34,291 bases of DNA from Spirochaetota bacterium (GTDB lineage: Bacteria; Spirochaetota; UBA4802; UBA5550). The stretch lies in assembly GCA_016928865.1 (NCBI GenBank), contig JAFGJX010000012.1, positions 1 through 34,291 of the forward strand, in the 5' to 3' direction. Within the stretch, counting starts at the first letter, position 1. Each line of letters starts with the position of its first letter. The translations under genes and the position numbers were made by a program. Positions 6,234-16,900 of the stretch are shown piece after piece. The notes beneath the pieces were generated by a model. That model had not been told where the DNA came from. It made no database searches and saw only the letters and a list, made by a program, of their open reading frames with translations.

Positions 6234-8506
6234 TGAAAAATGATTTCCAAAAACAGCTTTCCGATCTCGTCCGGGACCTTGACACCTGGTTCGAATCGCC
6301 GGCCCGGCGCGCCGACGGCGCGATGACCGCAGCCCTGTATCCGTACGAGGCGCTCTTTTTGCCGATCGCGGTAAACAGGTTGAAGATCAGGAACCGTCTC
6401 GTCATGGGACCGATGGTGAACGCCAACATGTGCGACGCGACAGGCAGGCCGAACGACCAGATGATCGAATATTTCGCCGCGCGAGCCCGCGGCGGTGTTG
6501 GCCTCATCACCACGGGTGCGGTCCCGATCGGCTTTGGCATAGACCCGACCCTGGACGAGAAGAACGGGCTGAGTATACTGCCGCACATCCACGAACACCG
6601 GACCTCGTTTCCCGGCTGGAGGGTCCTGTGCGAGCGGGTCCACGCCTGGGGAGCAAAGATTTTTATCCAGCTCACGCCGGGCGCGGGCCGGGTGGGACCG
6701 CCCGAGTGCGTCATGCAAAAATTCCGGCTTCCCGTATCAGCGTCTCTGAATCCGAACTTCTATCTGCCCGAAATTCCCAGCGTGAGGCTGAGCGATCGGA
6801 AGTGCCGTAAGATCATCAGGCGCGCCGGCCAGGCGTCCGCGGACGCCCGTGAGGTCCTTTTCGACGGCGTGTATCTCCACGGCCACGAGGGCTACCTGAT
6901 GGAACAGTTCGCGAACACCGCGTTTAACCGGAGAAAATTCGGCAGGTTCTCTGACTGGCAGGCCTTCGGGATCGACATGGTCAGGGAGATCCGCCGGCGC
7001 TGCGGCGACGACTTCCCGATTATGTTCCGCATCGACCTTTCCCTGGCCCTTAACGAAACCTACGGCGACTCAATGAAGAAGATACGCGCTCTGAAAAAGT
7101 TCACAAACGAGCGGACGGTCGTGCTGACCCTGGAATACATGAAAAATCTGGTGGCGGCCGGCGTTGACATGTTCGATGTCGACCTCGGTTGCTATGACAA
7201 CTGGTGGCTCCCGCATCCGCCCTCGATGATGCCGCCCGCGTGCTTCCTTTCCATGGCGAAGATCGTGAAGGACTGGTTCCGGGAAAACGGGATACTCTCG
7301 AACGCCGGACTCCCGGTGCCGGTCGTTGCCGTGGGCAAGCTCGGATATCCCGACACCGCGGAACGGGCCCTGCGCGACGGGATGTGCGACATGGTCATGC
7401 TTGCCCGCCCCCTGCTCGCCGACCCCGATTGGCCGAACAAGGCCTATGCGGGGAGGGTGGCCGAGATAATCCCCTGCATCGGCGACCAGGAAGGGTGCAT
7501 CGGTGAGATATTTCATGGCGGCCATATCCAGTGCGCGGTCAATCCCCGTACCGGCAACGAGCACCGTTGCGGGGAGGGGCCGCTCCCCGCCGAAGGCAGG
7601 CGCAAAAAAATCGCGGTCGTGGGGGCCGGCCCGGCAGGCATCACCTGCGCCTGCGAAGCCGCGCGCCGCGGCCATGACGTGGTACTTTTCGAGTCTGCCC
7701 CCCGGGCGGGAGGCGCGCTCGTCCCCGGCTCCGTCCCGCGCATCAAGTTTGACGTGAAAAACTACCTGGACTATCTCGAGGGCGAGCTTACACGGATGGC
7801 CAGGCACCACCGTCTAAAAGTTAAATTCAGGACGAATGCAACCGCCGGTATGCTGAAAAAGGGGAAATTCGACGCAATCGTGACCTGCCCGGGCGCGCGC
7901 TGCCTGATGCCCGGTATCGAGGGCATTGATTCCCCCCGCGTCGTACAGGTGATCGACCTGTTCCTCGGGCCTTCCCTCATGAAGGACGCGCGCGACATCG
8001 TGATAATCGGCGGCGGGGACGTCGGGTGCGAAGCCGCTCACTTCTGCGCATACGAGCATGAAAAAAACGTGACGGTTGTGGAGGCGCTTCCCCACTTCAT
8101 GAAAAACACCGTCACGGCAAACCGGAGTCAGCTTATACACGCCCTCGGCAAAAAAGGTGTTGCCCTGCTGAACTGCGCGCGGGCCGTGCGCATCACCGGG
8201 GACTCGGTTATTATCGCGCGCAACATGTCGCTGACGGTCCCCGATCCGTACGTCACCTGGGCGCCGGTGCTCCCTGACAACGTACGTAACCCTCTGAAGA
8301 AAAAGATCAAAATCGACGAGCGCGAGACGGCCCTCCGCGCCGACCTGGTCGTCGTCGCGATCGGCTCCGCGCCGGACGATGCGCTGTACGAGGAGTGCGT
8401 GCGCGTGCGCGCTGCCGAAGAAATCCATAACATCGGCGATTCGTTCCAGCCTGGCAGGATATTCGAGGCGGTCAGGTCGGGATTCGCTCTGGGACGCGGT
8501 CTGTAA
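6233..8506 (+). CDS. OYE-family FMN/FAD/Fe-S reductase (2,4-dienoyl-CoA reductase-like)
   Basis: A 757-residue three-part flavoprotein. Residues about 45-410 form an Old Yellow Enzyme TIM barrel with MGPM, an HGHEGYLMEQF stretch and an MLARPLLADPDW phosphate-site region. An Fe-S loop follows at 415-434, and the remainder is a FAD/NAD(P)-binding half with VVGAGPAG (about 464-471) and IIGGGDVG. The layout matches FadH-type 2,4-dienoyl-CoA reductases and trimethylamine dehydrogenase relatives, with an N-terminal extension of about 40 residues and an insertion around 275-305. The second Fe-S ligand position reads Asp418 (C415-x2-D418-x3-C422-x11-C434). The likely role is NAD(P)H-driven enoyl reduction as the last step of the operon's pathway. 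Confidence 0.85.
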   Translation: MKNDFQKQLSDLVRDLDTWFESPARRADGAMTAALYPYEALFLPIAVNRLKIRNRLVMGPMVNANMCDATGRPNDQMIEYFAARARGGVGLITTGAVPIGFGIDPTLDEKNGLSILPHIHEHRTSFPGWRVLCERVHAWGAKIFIQLTPGAGRVGPPECVMQKFRLPVSASLNPNFYLPEIPSVRLSDRKCRKIIRRAGQASADAREVLFDGVYLHGHEGYLMEQFANTAFNRRKFGRFSDWQAFGIDMVREIRRRCGDDFPIMFRIDLSLALNETYGDSMKKIRALKKFTNERTVVLTLEYMKNLVAAGVDMFDVDLGCYDNWWLPHPPSMMPPACFLSMAKIVKDWFRENGILSNAGLPVPVVAVGKLGYPDTAERALRDGMCDMVMLARPLLADPDWPNKAYAGRVAEIIPCIGDQEGCIGEIFHGGHIQCAVNPRTGNEHRCGEGPLPAEGRRKKIAVVGAGPAGITCACEAARRGHDVVLFESAPRAGGALVPGSVPRIKFDVKNYLDYLEGELTRMARHHRLKVKFRTNATAGMLKKGKFDAIVTCPGARCLMPGIEGIDSPRVVQVIDLFLGPSLMKDARDIVIIGGGDVGCEAAHFCAYEHEKNVTVVEALPHFMKNTVTANRSQLIHALGKKGVALLNCARAVRITGDSVIIARNMSLTVPDPYVTWAPVLPDNVRNPLKKKIKIDERETALRADLVVVAIGSAPDDALYEECVRVRAAEEIHNIGDSFQPGRIFEAVRSGFALGRGL

Positions 8507-8656
8507 CGCGGGCGCCTGGCGCGTGGCCGCAGATCGCCAGGGATTACTGTAAAACGGGTGCGGCATCTGTCCTGAGAAGGGCATGATGCCTTCCGGCGGA
8601 ATCCCGATCAGGTTAAATAAGCATTGCTCGTTAAGATTTTGTATTGACGGGCGTGT

Positions 8657-9235
8657 TTACAAGAACGCCATCACCCCCAGGAAAACCGTCATCACCAGCG
8701 CGTCCGCTGCCAGCGGCACCATGCCGATCCGGTACCCTGCCGCCTCGTCCAGCCGGTAATACATCACATAGCAGATCAGGCCGATGACGGTGGTAATTGC
8801 CACCAGGGTCGCAAGCGCAGTCGCCTGTCCGGCGCCGAAACGTCCGGTGCCGTACAGCACGGCGATTGCGGACAGCTCCAGCGCCATCCAGATATGGATT
8901 ATCAGCAGCTCGGACGTTACCGAGCGGCGGAAGATGATCGAGGTGACCATGAGCAGTACGATAAGCAGGCCGGTACAGCCCATCAGGATGAATTTCACCT
9001 GCAGGCACTTCGATTCGGGGGAAAGCGTGTTGATGCCGCCGGACATCAGCGCAATCCCGGCCAGGCCTGTGGCGAAAGCGATCGCGATGTAAAACACGCC
9101 CGCAGAACTGCCTGATGAATTCGGCCGGAAAGAGACGGCCCACCAGGCAAGGTAGAACAGAGTACAGATCAGAAGCAGCAGATTGCCGGAGAATATCTCC
9201 CAGAGCGGGGGTGTGAAGGTGCGGAAACAGGTCAT
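8657..9235 (-). CDS. Polytopic membrane protein, unknown function
   Basis: A 192-residue, very hydrophobic protein with about six predicted membrane helices (roughly residues 15-35, 45-65, 80-105, 110-130, 135-160 and 170-190). I do not recognise the family. The start is supported by GGAGG six bases upstream (complement of 9242-9246). It is convergent with the flavoprotein gene, leaving a 150-base spacer with no clear terminator, so it is probably not part of the biosynthetic operon. Confidence 0.7.
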   Translation of the reverse strand: MTCFRTFTPPLWEIFSGNLLLLICTLFYLAWWAVSFRPNSSGSSAGVFYIAIAFATGLAGIALMSGGINTLSPESKCLQVKFILMGCTGLLIVLLMVTSIIFRRSVTSELLIIHIWMALELSAIAVLYGTGRFGAGQATALATLVAITTVIGLICYVMYYRLDEAAGYRIGMVPLAADALVMTVFLGVMAFL

Positions 9236-9544
9236 GGAGGTCCTCCGATAATGCTTTCAGGTTACTCTGACCCCCGTATTACGAAATCTTTGAATTAAAA
9301 TGTCAACAATTATATAATTATGTTCACTAGTATTGCACCGTTATTATCCAGACCAGAATGGAGAGCCTGCTTTCATGCCGGCTCCTTCTTATATATCATG
9401 CGCCCTGCTGTTGAAACGTCTGCGCACATATAATGCTTCGAGCGAGCGTAAAAATGCTGGACACTATAAAATGTATTGAGATGATCCCTCGTATAATTTA
9501 CGCACGCCGAATCTGGACGCGTGCGACAGTGTACACATGCCGAT
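9236..9544. other. Divergent intergenic region
   Basis: This A+T-rich spacer separates the leftward membrane protein gene from the rightward methyltransferase gene. It holds TATAAT boxes at 9429-9434 and 9492-9497, neither with a convincing -35 at normal spacing. Promoters for both genes probably lie here. I see no small gene or RNA. Confidence 0.4.
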
Positions 9545-10315
9545 ATGGGCCGCATTCACGACATCACACTCTATTCGAATATCCGCGACAGGGACCTGAA
9601 GCGCGAGGGGATACTTGTCGCCGAGGGGAGGCACTTGGTGTGCCGTCTGATGGACTCGGGCCTCGATCTCCTCTCGGTCATCTGCGGCGAAAGGATGGCG
9701 GATGAGTTCCGGGAACGCGCCCGGGGACGGTGCCCTCTCCATGTGCTGGATAATGATAAGATGGAGGCCCTGGCGGGGTTCCCCTTTCATCGCGGCGTTA
9801 TGGCCGCTGCGGCACGGCCCGTCATGATTTCACTCGAACGGCACCTTTCGCAAAACCCCGCGTGCCGGAACCTCGTGATCTGTCCGCGCCTGTCGGGCGA
9901 TGAAAACCTGGGGAGCATCATCCGCACCTCCGCGGCCCTTGGCGTCGACGCCGCAGTCAATGGTCCGCAGAGCTGCGACCCTTTCAGCCGCAGGGCGCTC
10001 AAGGCATCCATGGGCGCCGCGTTTACCATCCCGATCCTTGCGATGGAAGAAGGGGAGGGGGCCTTCGCGCTCCTGAAGCGGCACGGTTTTACCGTGTACG
10101 GCGCGTCTACTGGCGGGACCTCGATACCCCTCCACGCGGCGTGTCCTTCCGTGAGACGGGCTGTGGTGTTCGGCAACGAAGCCGGGGGGCTCCCGGACGA
10201 CATCGCGGCGCGCTGCGACCAGATCATCCATATCCCCATGCATAACAATACTGATTCCCTGAACGTGGCCGTGGCTGCCGGGGTCATCCTCCACGCCCTT
10301 TTCGTGCCGGGGTAA
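9545..10315 (+). CDS. SpoU/TrmH-family RNA 2'-O-methyltransferase
   Basis: A 256-residue protein with the three SPOUT motifs: motif 1 ENLGSIIRTSAALG, motif 2 VFGNEAGGLP and motif 3 IPMHNNTDSLNVAVAAG. The N-terminal part (about residues 1-100) resembles the substrate-binding domain of the 23S rRNA RlmB-like branch. It should transfer a methyl group from S-adenosylmethionine to a ribose 2'-OH in rRNA or tRNA. ATG at 9545 is preferred to the GTG at 9521 because the domain begins just after it, though neither has a clear ribosome site. It is convergent with the GtrA-like gene. Confidence 0.85.
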   Translation: MGRIHDITLYSNIRDRDLKREGILVAEGRHLVCRLMDSGLDLLSVICGERMADEFRERARGRCPLHVLDNDKMEALAGFPFHRGVMAAAARPVMISLERHLSQNPACRNLVICPRLSGDENLGSIIRTSAALGVDAAVNGPQSCDPFSRRALKASMGAAFTIPILAMEEGEGAFALLKRHGFTVYGASTGGTSIPLHAACPSVRRAVVFGNEAGGLPDDIAARCDQIIHIPMHNNTDSLNVAVAAGVILHALFVPG

Positions 10316-10380
10316 GTCCCGGCGTTTCGCTTCGCGTCGCGTGAAGAACCCGCGTGCTGCTGCTGTCGCTTCGCGGGCGG

Positions 10381-10848
10381 CTATTCCCCGTATTGATTGA
10401 ATATGAACAGGCGCCGGGCGAAGAAATTCCAGAGTGAAACGAGGGTGCCGGAGATGATCTTTGATACCAGGTAATGTAGCCCGATAGCATCAGTGAAGAG
10501 ATACATGAACAGCTCGGTAAGCCCGAGCCCTATGACGCCGATTATGATGAAAAAAAGATACTCCGGCATGTTCTTGAATCGCGGTATATAGGCGTTGAAC
10601 ACGAGCGTCCTGCACAGGTAATAATTTACGGTGGTGCCGGTGATGAAGGCAATAGCGGCCGCAATGAGATAGTGCAGCCCGATTTCGGTCAGTGTATATA
10701 ATAAAAGATAGTCAACGGCGAATGCCGCGATTCCCGCAAGGGGGTTGCGGACAAACTGGATGACGATATTTTCCGTCGGGCGCCTGAAGACCCCATCCCA
10801 GTCTTTGCGTCTGAGCAGTTCGCCCAGCTCTTTGAACTTGTCTTTCAT
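10381..10848 (-). CDS. GtrA-like membrane protein
   Basis: A 155-residue protein. After about 40 cytoplasmic residues come four predicted membrane helices, with the GtrA-family features F-V-R-N-P-L-A-G-I near the first and a C-terminal S-L-W-N-F-F-A-R-R-L-F-I-F. GtrA-like proteins are thought to help move polyprenyl-phosphate-linked sugars across the inner membrane. The frame is open for another 54 codons upstream, but that part is not GtrA-like, and the ATG at 10848 starts a typical N-terminus. It lies 133 bases downstream of the giant sensor gene on the same strand and may be a separate unit. Confidence 0.8.
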   Translation of the reverse strand: MKDKFKELGELLRRKDWDGVFRRPTENIVIQFVRNPLAGIAAFAVDYLLLYTLTEIGLHYLIAAAIAFITGTTVNYYLCRTLVFNAYIPRFKNMPEYLFFIIIGVIGLGLTELFMYLFTDAIGLHYLVSKIISGTLVSLWNFFARRLFIFNQYGE

Positions 10849-10981
10849 TGACGCCGCCCGTTTTAAACAGAAATTCGAGTCATTATTCCGGAAATTCTCC
10901 GGCACATGCAAGCAATTAATGCAGGTGATAATCTCTACTGATGGAGACCTGAATGACGGATTGATGAAGGTCCCGCGTGCA

Positions 10982-13900
10982 TCAGGGATGTTTTTTGTGC
11001 GACGAAACATCTCCTGTCACGTGGAGCAGTGTATCGAGGGAGTAAGGCTTTTGAATAAACGTATACCCTTTCTCTTTGATCTCGCTGAACTGAGAACGCT
11101 GCTCCATGTACCCGCTGGTCATGATAATCTTTAATTCCTTTTTTTGTTTCAATATTTTATTTGCCACATCCAGCCCATTTCCGTCGGGGAGCACCACATC
11201 GCAGAACAGGATATCGAACCTGCCTTTTTCATCGCGGAAAAGGTCAAAAGCCTCCTGTACGGATTTCGCCTGGAATACGGTATACCCGTACTGCTGAAGC
11301 GCTATTGACGTAAACTTTAAAACCTCCAGCTGGTCCTCAACCAGGAGAACTCTTACGCCCTTGCCGTGGTTATATTCTTTCTGAATTTCGTCGTCGTCGT
11401 TTGTTTCCTGGTTGGATTCGATTGCCGGCAGATATATCTGAAACGATGCGCCCTCGTTCGGCTTGCTCGACACGTTGATATATCCTCCATGCTGCTTGAC
11501 GATGCCATACACGACCGACAACCCGAGTCCGGTGCCCCTGGTGATGTCTTTTGTTGTAAAAAATGGCTCGAAAATATTCTGCATCAGCTCTTCATCCATG
11601 CCGATGCCGTTATCCTCGACGATGAGAGAGACGTATCTTCCTTTGGACAGGTACTTTTCAGACATTATTTTGTCGTCCGTAATCATAATGCTTCCGGTCT
11701 TAATGACGAGTTTACCCCCGGATGGCATGGCGTCACGGGCATTGACCACCAGGTTCATCAGGACCTGCTCGATATGATGTCTGTCCGCGCAGATATTGTG
11801 AATTGAATGATCGAGCTCAATCTCGAACTGTATGTCCTCGCCGATAAGCCGTCTGAGCATCTTCTCCATATCGGTCACGACCTTGTTCAGATCAAAGACG
11901 GTCGCCTCGATAATCTGCTTCCTGCTGAACGTCAGCAGCTGCCTGGTCAGCACCGCCGAGCGTTCCGCAGCCTTAATTATCTCCCTGACCAGGTCGTGCC
12001 TTTCATCACGCGAGTCGATCTGGTTCATAAGCAGGTTTCCGTAGCCGATTATGGCGGTCAGTAGATTGTTGAAGTCATGGGCCACTCCTCCTGCGAGATT
12101 GCCGATCGCCTCCATTTTTTGGGATTGCAGCAGCTGGCGCTGCATTACCTCGTGTTCCTCTATTGCTTTCTTCTTTTCAGTAATGTCCGTTATAACGCCA
12201 AAGCTGGCGATATACGCGCCATCGGCATTATAGATCGCCTGCGGCGAAACAATTGTTGATATGCTGTTCCCGTCTTTTTTGACCCAGTCAAGCTCATAGG
12301 GATTATTGACGCCCTGCCGCATCAATGCAAGCCGGTCAATCATTATCGGCGCATTCTGCTGGTCCAGGAATTCGAACACGGGCCGGCCGATAATTTCATG
12401 ATGGTCGTATCCCAGGAGCGAGGCAAGGGAGGTATTGATGTATGTAACATGGCTCGCGACATCGAGCATGCAGAGACCTTCCTTCATGGTCTCGACAAGG
12501 AGACGGTATCGCTCTTCACTTTCCCTCAATGTATTTTCGGCGTTTTTAATGTCAGTGAGGTCGGTAACGATAGTGCCATAGCATACGGGTCTGCTGTTAT
12601 TATCGCGCAGGGTGAATACGTTCTGAATTAACGGCACAACGGTATCTGTGACGGGATTCAGGATCAGTATCTCATCGGTCCACTCGCCGCGGGTCCGCAG
12701 GCTCTTCAGCATGGCCTCCTTCTTTTTCTTTAAGATTTCTCGTGGATAAAATTCCCAGACCGTCCGCCCACTGATCTCATTCAGGGATTTTACACCCAGC
12801 ATCCGGCACAGCGCGACATTGGCATAGGTCAGCCGGCCGTCAAGGTCGCACATGCCGAACCCCTGGCTGGATGTTTCGGCAAATTGCTTGAAAATTTCAA
12901 GGAGCTCGCTCTCTTGCGCCAGGTTTCTGTTGACCGTCTCCAGTTCGCCGTACGTCTGTATAATTTCCTCGTTCATTCTCTCAATCTTTTCATACTGGGC
13001 CTGGATATATTCATAGTTCTGTTCCAGTTTCAGCTCGTTCTGCATGGTCCTCTCGAAGAGCAGGGCGTTTTCAATTGAAATTGCCGCCTGGGTGGAAAGC
13101 AACCTGACAATTTCCTGCCGCTCCCGGGGGAACGCGCCGATCACCAGATTGTTCTCGAGGTAAATCACCCCGGTGAGTTCCTGTTGTTTCACCAGCGGCA
13201 TGCAGAGAATTGAATGGGCCTGGTTGTCCTGTATATACGGGTCGTCCTTGAAGATGCCCTCTTTTGAGGCGTCGTCGAGGACCACCGCTTCCTTTGTTCT
13301 TTTTACATAGTTGATGACGGAGTGGGGCAATTTCGTAAATGAGGCCAGCGGCTGTGACTGGAACAGGGATACGCTCCTTTTCTCTGATCCATATTCGACC
13401 CTCAGGAACAGCTCATCGTCCTGAACAAGCATGAGGAGGCCCCGCTCGGCCCCGGCATTTTCAAGAATTATTGATAATAGAGTTTCATTCAGCCTGTCAA
13501 GATTGATCTCTCCGGATATGGCATGCGAGGCTTTCATCACCGTGTTGATATCCAGGGATGTTTCATTATTCTGCTCATAAGAAATGAAAATAGATTCCCG
13601 GGATACTTCCGACAAGAGGGATGAATAACTTTCATCCAGTTGTTTTACTTTATGATTCGCGCCCCAGAACTTATAGAGATAGCGCGCTTCTTTAATATAC
13701 GGAAGGGCAGCTTTTTGCATGTCCTTTCCGATAAGGAACCGGGCCGCGCGCTCATTCCCGATCGCCTCGTCATATATGAAACCGCTGTCTTTCGCGCCCG
13801 CGATCGCAGCGTCATAGGATTGCATGACGGCGTCCACGTGTTCGGTCAGGCCCAGGCGCTCGGCTTCGACAAGCATAAATTTGTGGCGGTAATTCATCGG

Positions 13901-16900
13901 GGCTCCGTCCGCCCATTTCTCCAGCTTTTTCTGATTGTTGCGGACCAGAGCCCGATATTTTTTTTGCACGGCGCCTGTTCCCGACCGATAATGTGCCAGG
14001 ATCGCAAGAGAATAAAAATAATAATATTCAGGAACGAAAATCATGGCGGTCATGCTTTGAATATATTTGTGGCCTTTCCTGGCTATATCTACCGAGTCGG
14101 CATAATCGCCGTACAGATAATAGAGTATCTGTTTGCCCACGGTATAGAATCCCTGGCTGTTGAGGTTGTTATTGGCGCGCCACTGGGGAAGGAAAATATC
14201 TTCGTTCGCTATGCTGCCTGATATTGTGCTCATGTAATCGGAGCCGTGCAGGTTTTCGACGAACTGGTACCACAATTCATATGCCTGGGTGGCGATATTG
14301 TTTTGCGATTTTTTCATGAATTCATAATACTTGCCGTATTTCGCGATAACGTCTTTCAGGGGAGCGCCGCTGAAAAAATAGTGGAGAGTTAGATAATTGA
14401 CGGAATAAGAGGCCCAGAGCATGTCGCCGTTTTTAACTCCGCACTGATACGCTTTGATTAGAAACGGAATATCATTCTGCAGACTGTCGCTCCAGTGATT
14501 GATCATGTTGCCAAAAAGGAAATTTACTTTGCATTCTAATTCCCGTGCGGAATATTTATCAAGCACGTCCATGGCGAGCAGTCCGAACCGGAAGCCGTTC
14601 CTGCTGTCGCCCATAACGCCGCAGAGAATAAGCCCGTAGGTGGCATATGCATATGCGGCGTATCCGGAATTTCCATGTTTCAGTGAGATATTCAGCAGCT
14701 TGAGTATGATAATGGGCAGATAGTCCGGGAATCTCATGTAACAGGGAACGGACGAGGCCATCAGCATGCGAACGATCGCGATAGTTGCGGGATCCGTCAG
14801 TTCGGGCAGATCTATGATTTTCTCTATGGATATTTTCTTTATCTGCAGTTTGGCCTCCACCAGGCCCTTCAAAATTGATATGGGGCTGGCCTTCTTTGGC
14901 ATCTTGACGCCCAGCATCCCCAGCGCCTCTATCCCCAGTTGCAAGGCCTCCATTAATCGCTGCATCACTGAATAGTGGGCGATTTTTACCTCGTAAACCC
15001 TCACTTTATCCAGGACATTCTTTGCGTTATTGAGAACTTGCATAAAATAGTTTTCAGCCAGATCATTATGCCCCAGGATATATGCCACTTCGCCGCATTC
15101 GGTATAGAGCATCAGGGCGGTGTTATAGTTTTCCGCCCACGCGTTGGCATCAAGACGCTTTATTCCTTCCAGAAGGTAGTTGTATGCGGATTCGTAGGCG
15201 GTTGACTTTTTCGATTTGATTCCGGCCAGCAGGTTATATTTAATTAATTGCTGTTTCCCCGGTTCATCTAATATGGGGGCGGAAATATTCAGGTGATGGA
15301 CGATTTCGTAAATAATGTCATCAATTTCCCGATCGTCGATGCCTGCAAAATGAGAACGCCAGATGGAATTGTGGTAAATTATTTTTTCTTCAGGGCCAAT
15401 TAATGAATAGATGGCCTCGTGGATCTTGTCGTGGGAAAATAACAGCTTATCACCCGCTTTCAGTATGATATTTTCATTGATTGCCGGCTTCAGCATGTTA
15501 ATAACTTCGTCAGGATGGCGGGATACTATCTTGGATATGATGGGGATGCTGAATTTTATTCCGATGCATGATGCAATGAAGAGGGTTTTCATTGTGTCTT
15601 CATGCAGCTTTTTGACGCGCCTGATGATTAAATCAACAATATTATCCGTTATGTGTACTGACTCAATGGTGTTGAAATCAATGAGCCACTTATTATGATA
15701 CGAGATATAATTATTTTTATACAGGTCCAATAAATGTTCTTTTATGAAAAAAGGATTGCCTTCGGTTACGGTATGAATAATCCTCGCGAGCCTCTCGTTT
15801 TCATTTTCATCAATAGCAAGAGTATCATTGATCATTTTTTTTATATCATCGACTTCCAATGATTCGACAGGGTTTATGACGGCATCGATTCCGTCTTTCT
15901 TCAGGCCCTCGATAAACATATTCAGGGGATGTTCCGCTTTTACTTCATTGTCCCGAAATGCGCCGATAATCAGCAGGTGGGTTATCTGCGTGTCTTTATA
16001 AAAATGATTGATAAGGTTCAGGCTTGCATTATCTGCCCATTGCATGTCATCTATAAACAGTACCAGAGGATGTTCGGCCGCGGCAAAGGCCTTGATGAAG
16101 AGGGAAAAGATGTTCTTGAACCTGTTCACGGTCTCGGCCGGGGAAAGATCGGGCAATGATTTTTGAGGCCCGATGATGTATTCCAGCTCGGGAATAATAT
16201 CGATGATCAACTGCCCGTTGTCCCCTATGGCGCTTAAGATTTGATTTTTCCATCTGAGTATCCTGTCATCGCTTTCGGAAAGTATCTGCGATAACAGAGT
16301 TTGAAATCCATTAATCAGAAAAACGTACGGTTTGATCCTGTTGAATTGGTCGAATTTACTGTAGCCGAAAATGCCCCTGCCCTTTGAAATGGAGACCTGT
16401 ACTTCGTTCATCAGGCATGACTTGCCGATGCCTGGAGGACCTTTGAAAAATATGATCCTTTTTTCTCCGTTTGATGCTTTTTCAAATTCATTGACGATAC
16501 TGTTGAGCTCTTTTTCCCTGGCGTACAATTTCTCGGGGATTTGAAATGAGTCATGAACGTCAAATGTGCCGATTTCAAAATATCCTACTGCGTTTTGATT
16601 GAGCAATTGATCCCTGCATGTTGCCAAATCATAAATAAGACCCTGGAGGTTTTGATATCGACGCTCGGGTTCTTTGCTCAATAGCTTCAAGACCATATTC
16701 GAAATGACGCCGGGGATTCCAGGAGCGGCGTTGGACAGGGGGAGGGGCTGCCTGGCGATATGCGCGTGTATTAATGACAATGAATCTTTTGCCTTGAACG
16801 GCAGAACCCCGGTAAACAGTTCGTATAAAATAACACCGAGCGAATAATAGTCTGTCCGATAGTCTATGACCCTGTTCATCCTTCCGGTCTGTTCGGGTGA

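Noticed and set aside
7070..7810. Long open frame on the minus strand inside the flavoprotein gene
   Set aside because: It is a GC-rich shadow of the flavoprotein's codon pattern, Arg/His/Gly-heavy with no domain.
10349..10377. CCCGCG/CGCGGG inverted repeat between the convergent methyltransferase and GtrA genes, considered as a terminator
   Set aside because: The loop is long (17 bases) and no T tract follows on either strand.
13640..14221. 193-codon plus-strand frame inside the giant sensor gene
   Set aside because: It is antisense to the TPR-like region, which is a continuous part of a 2152-residue frame.
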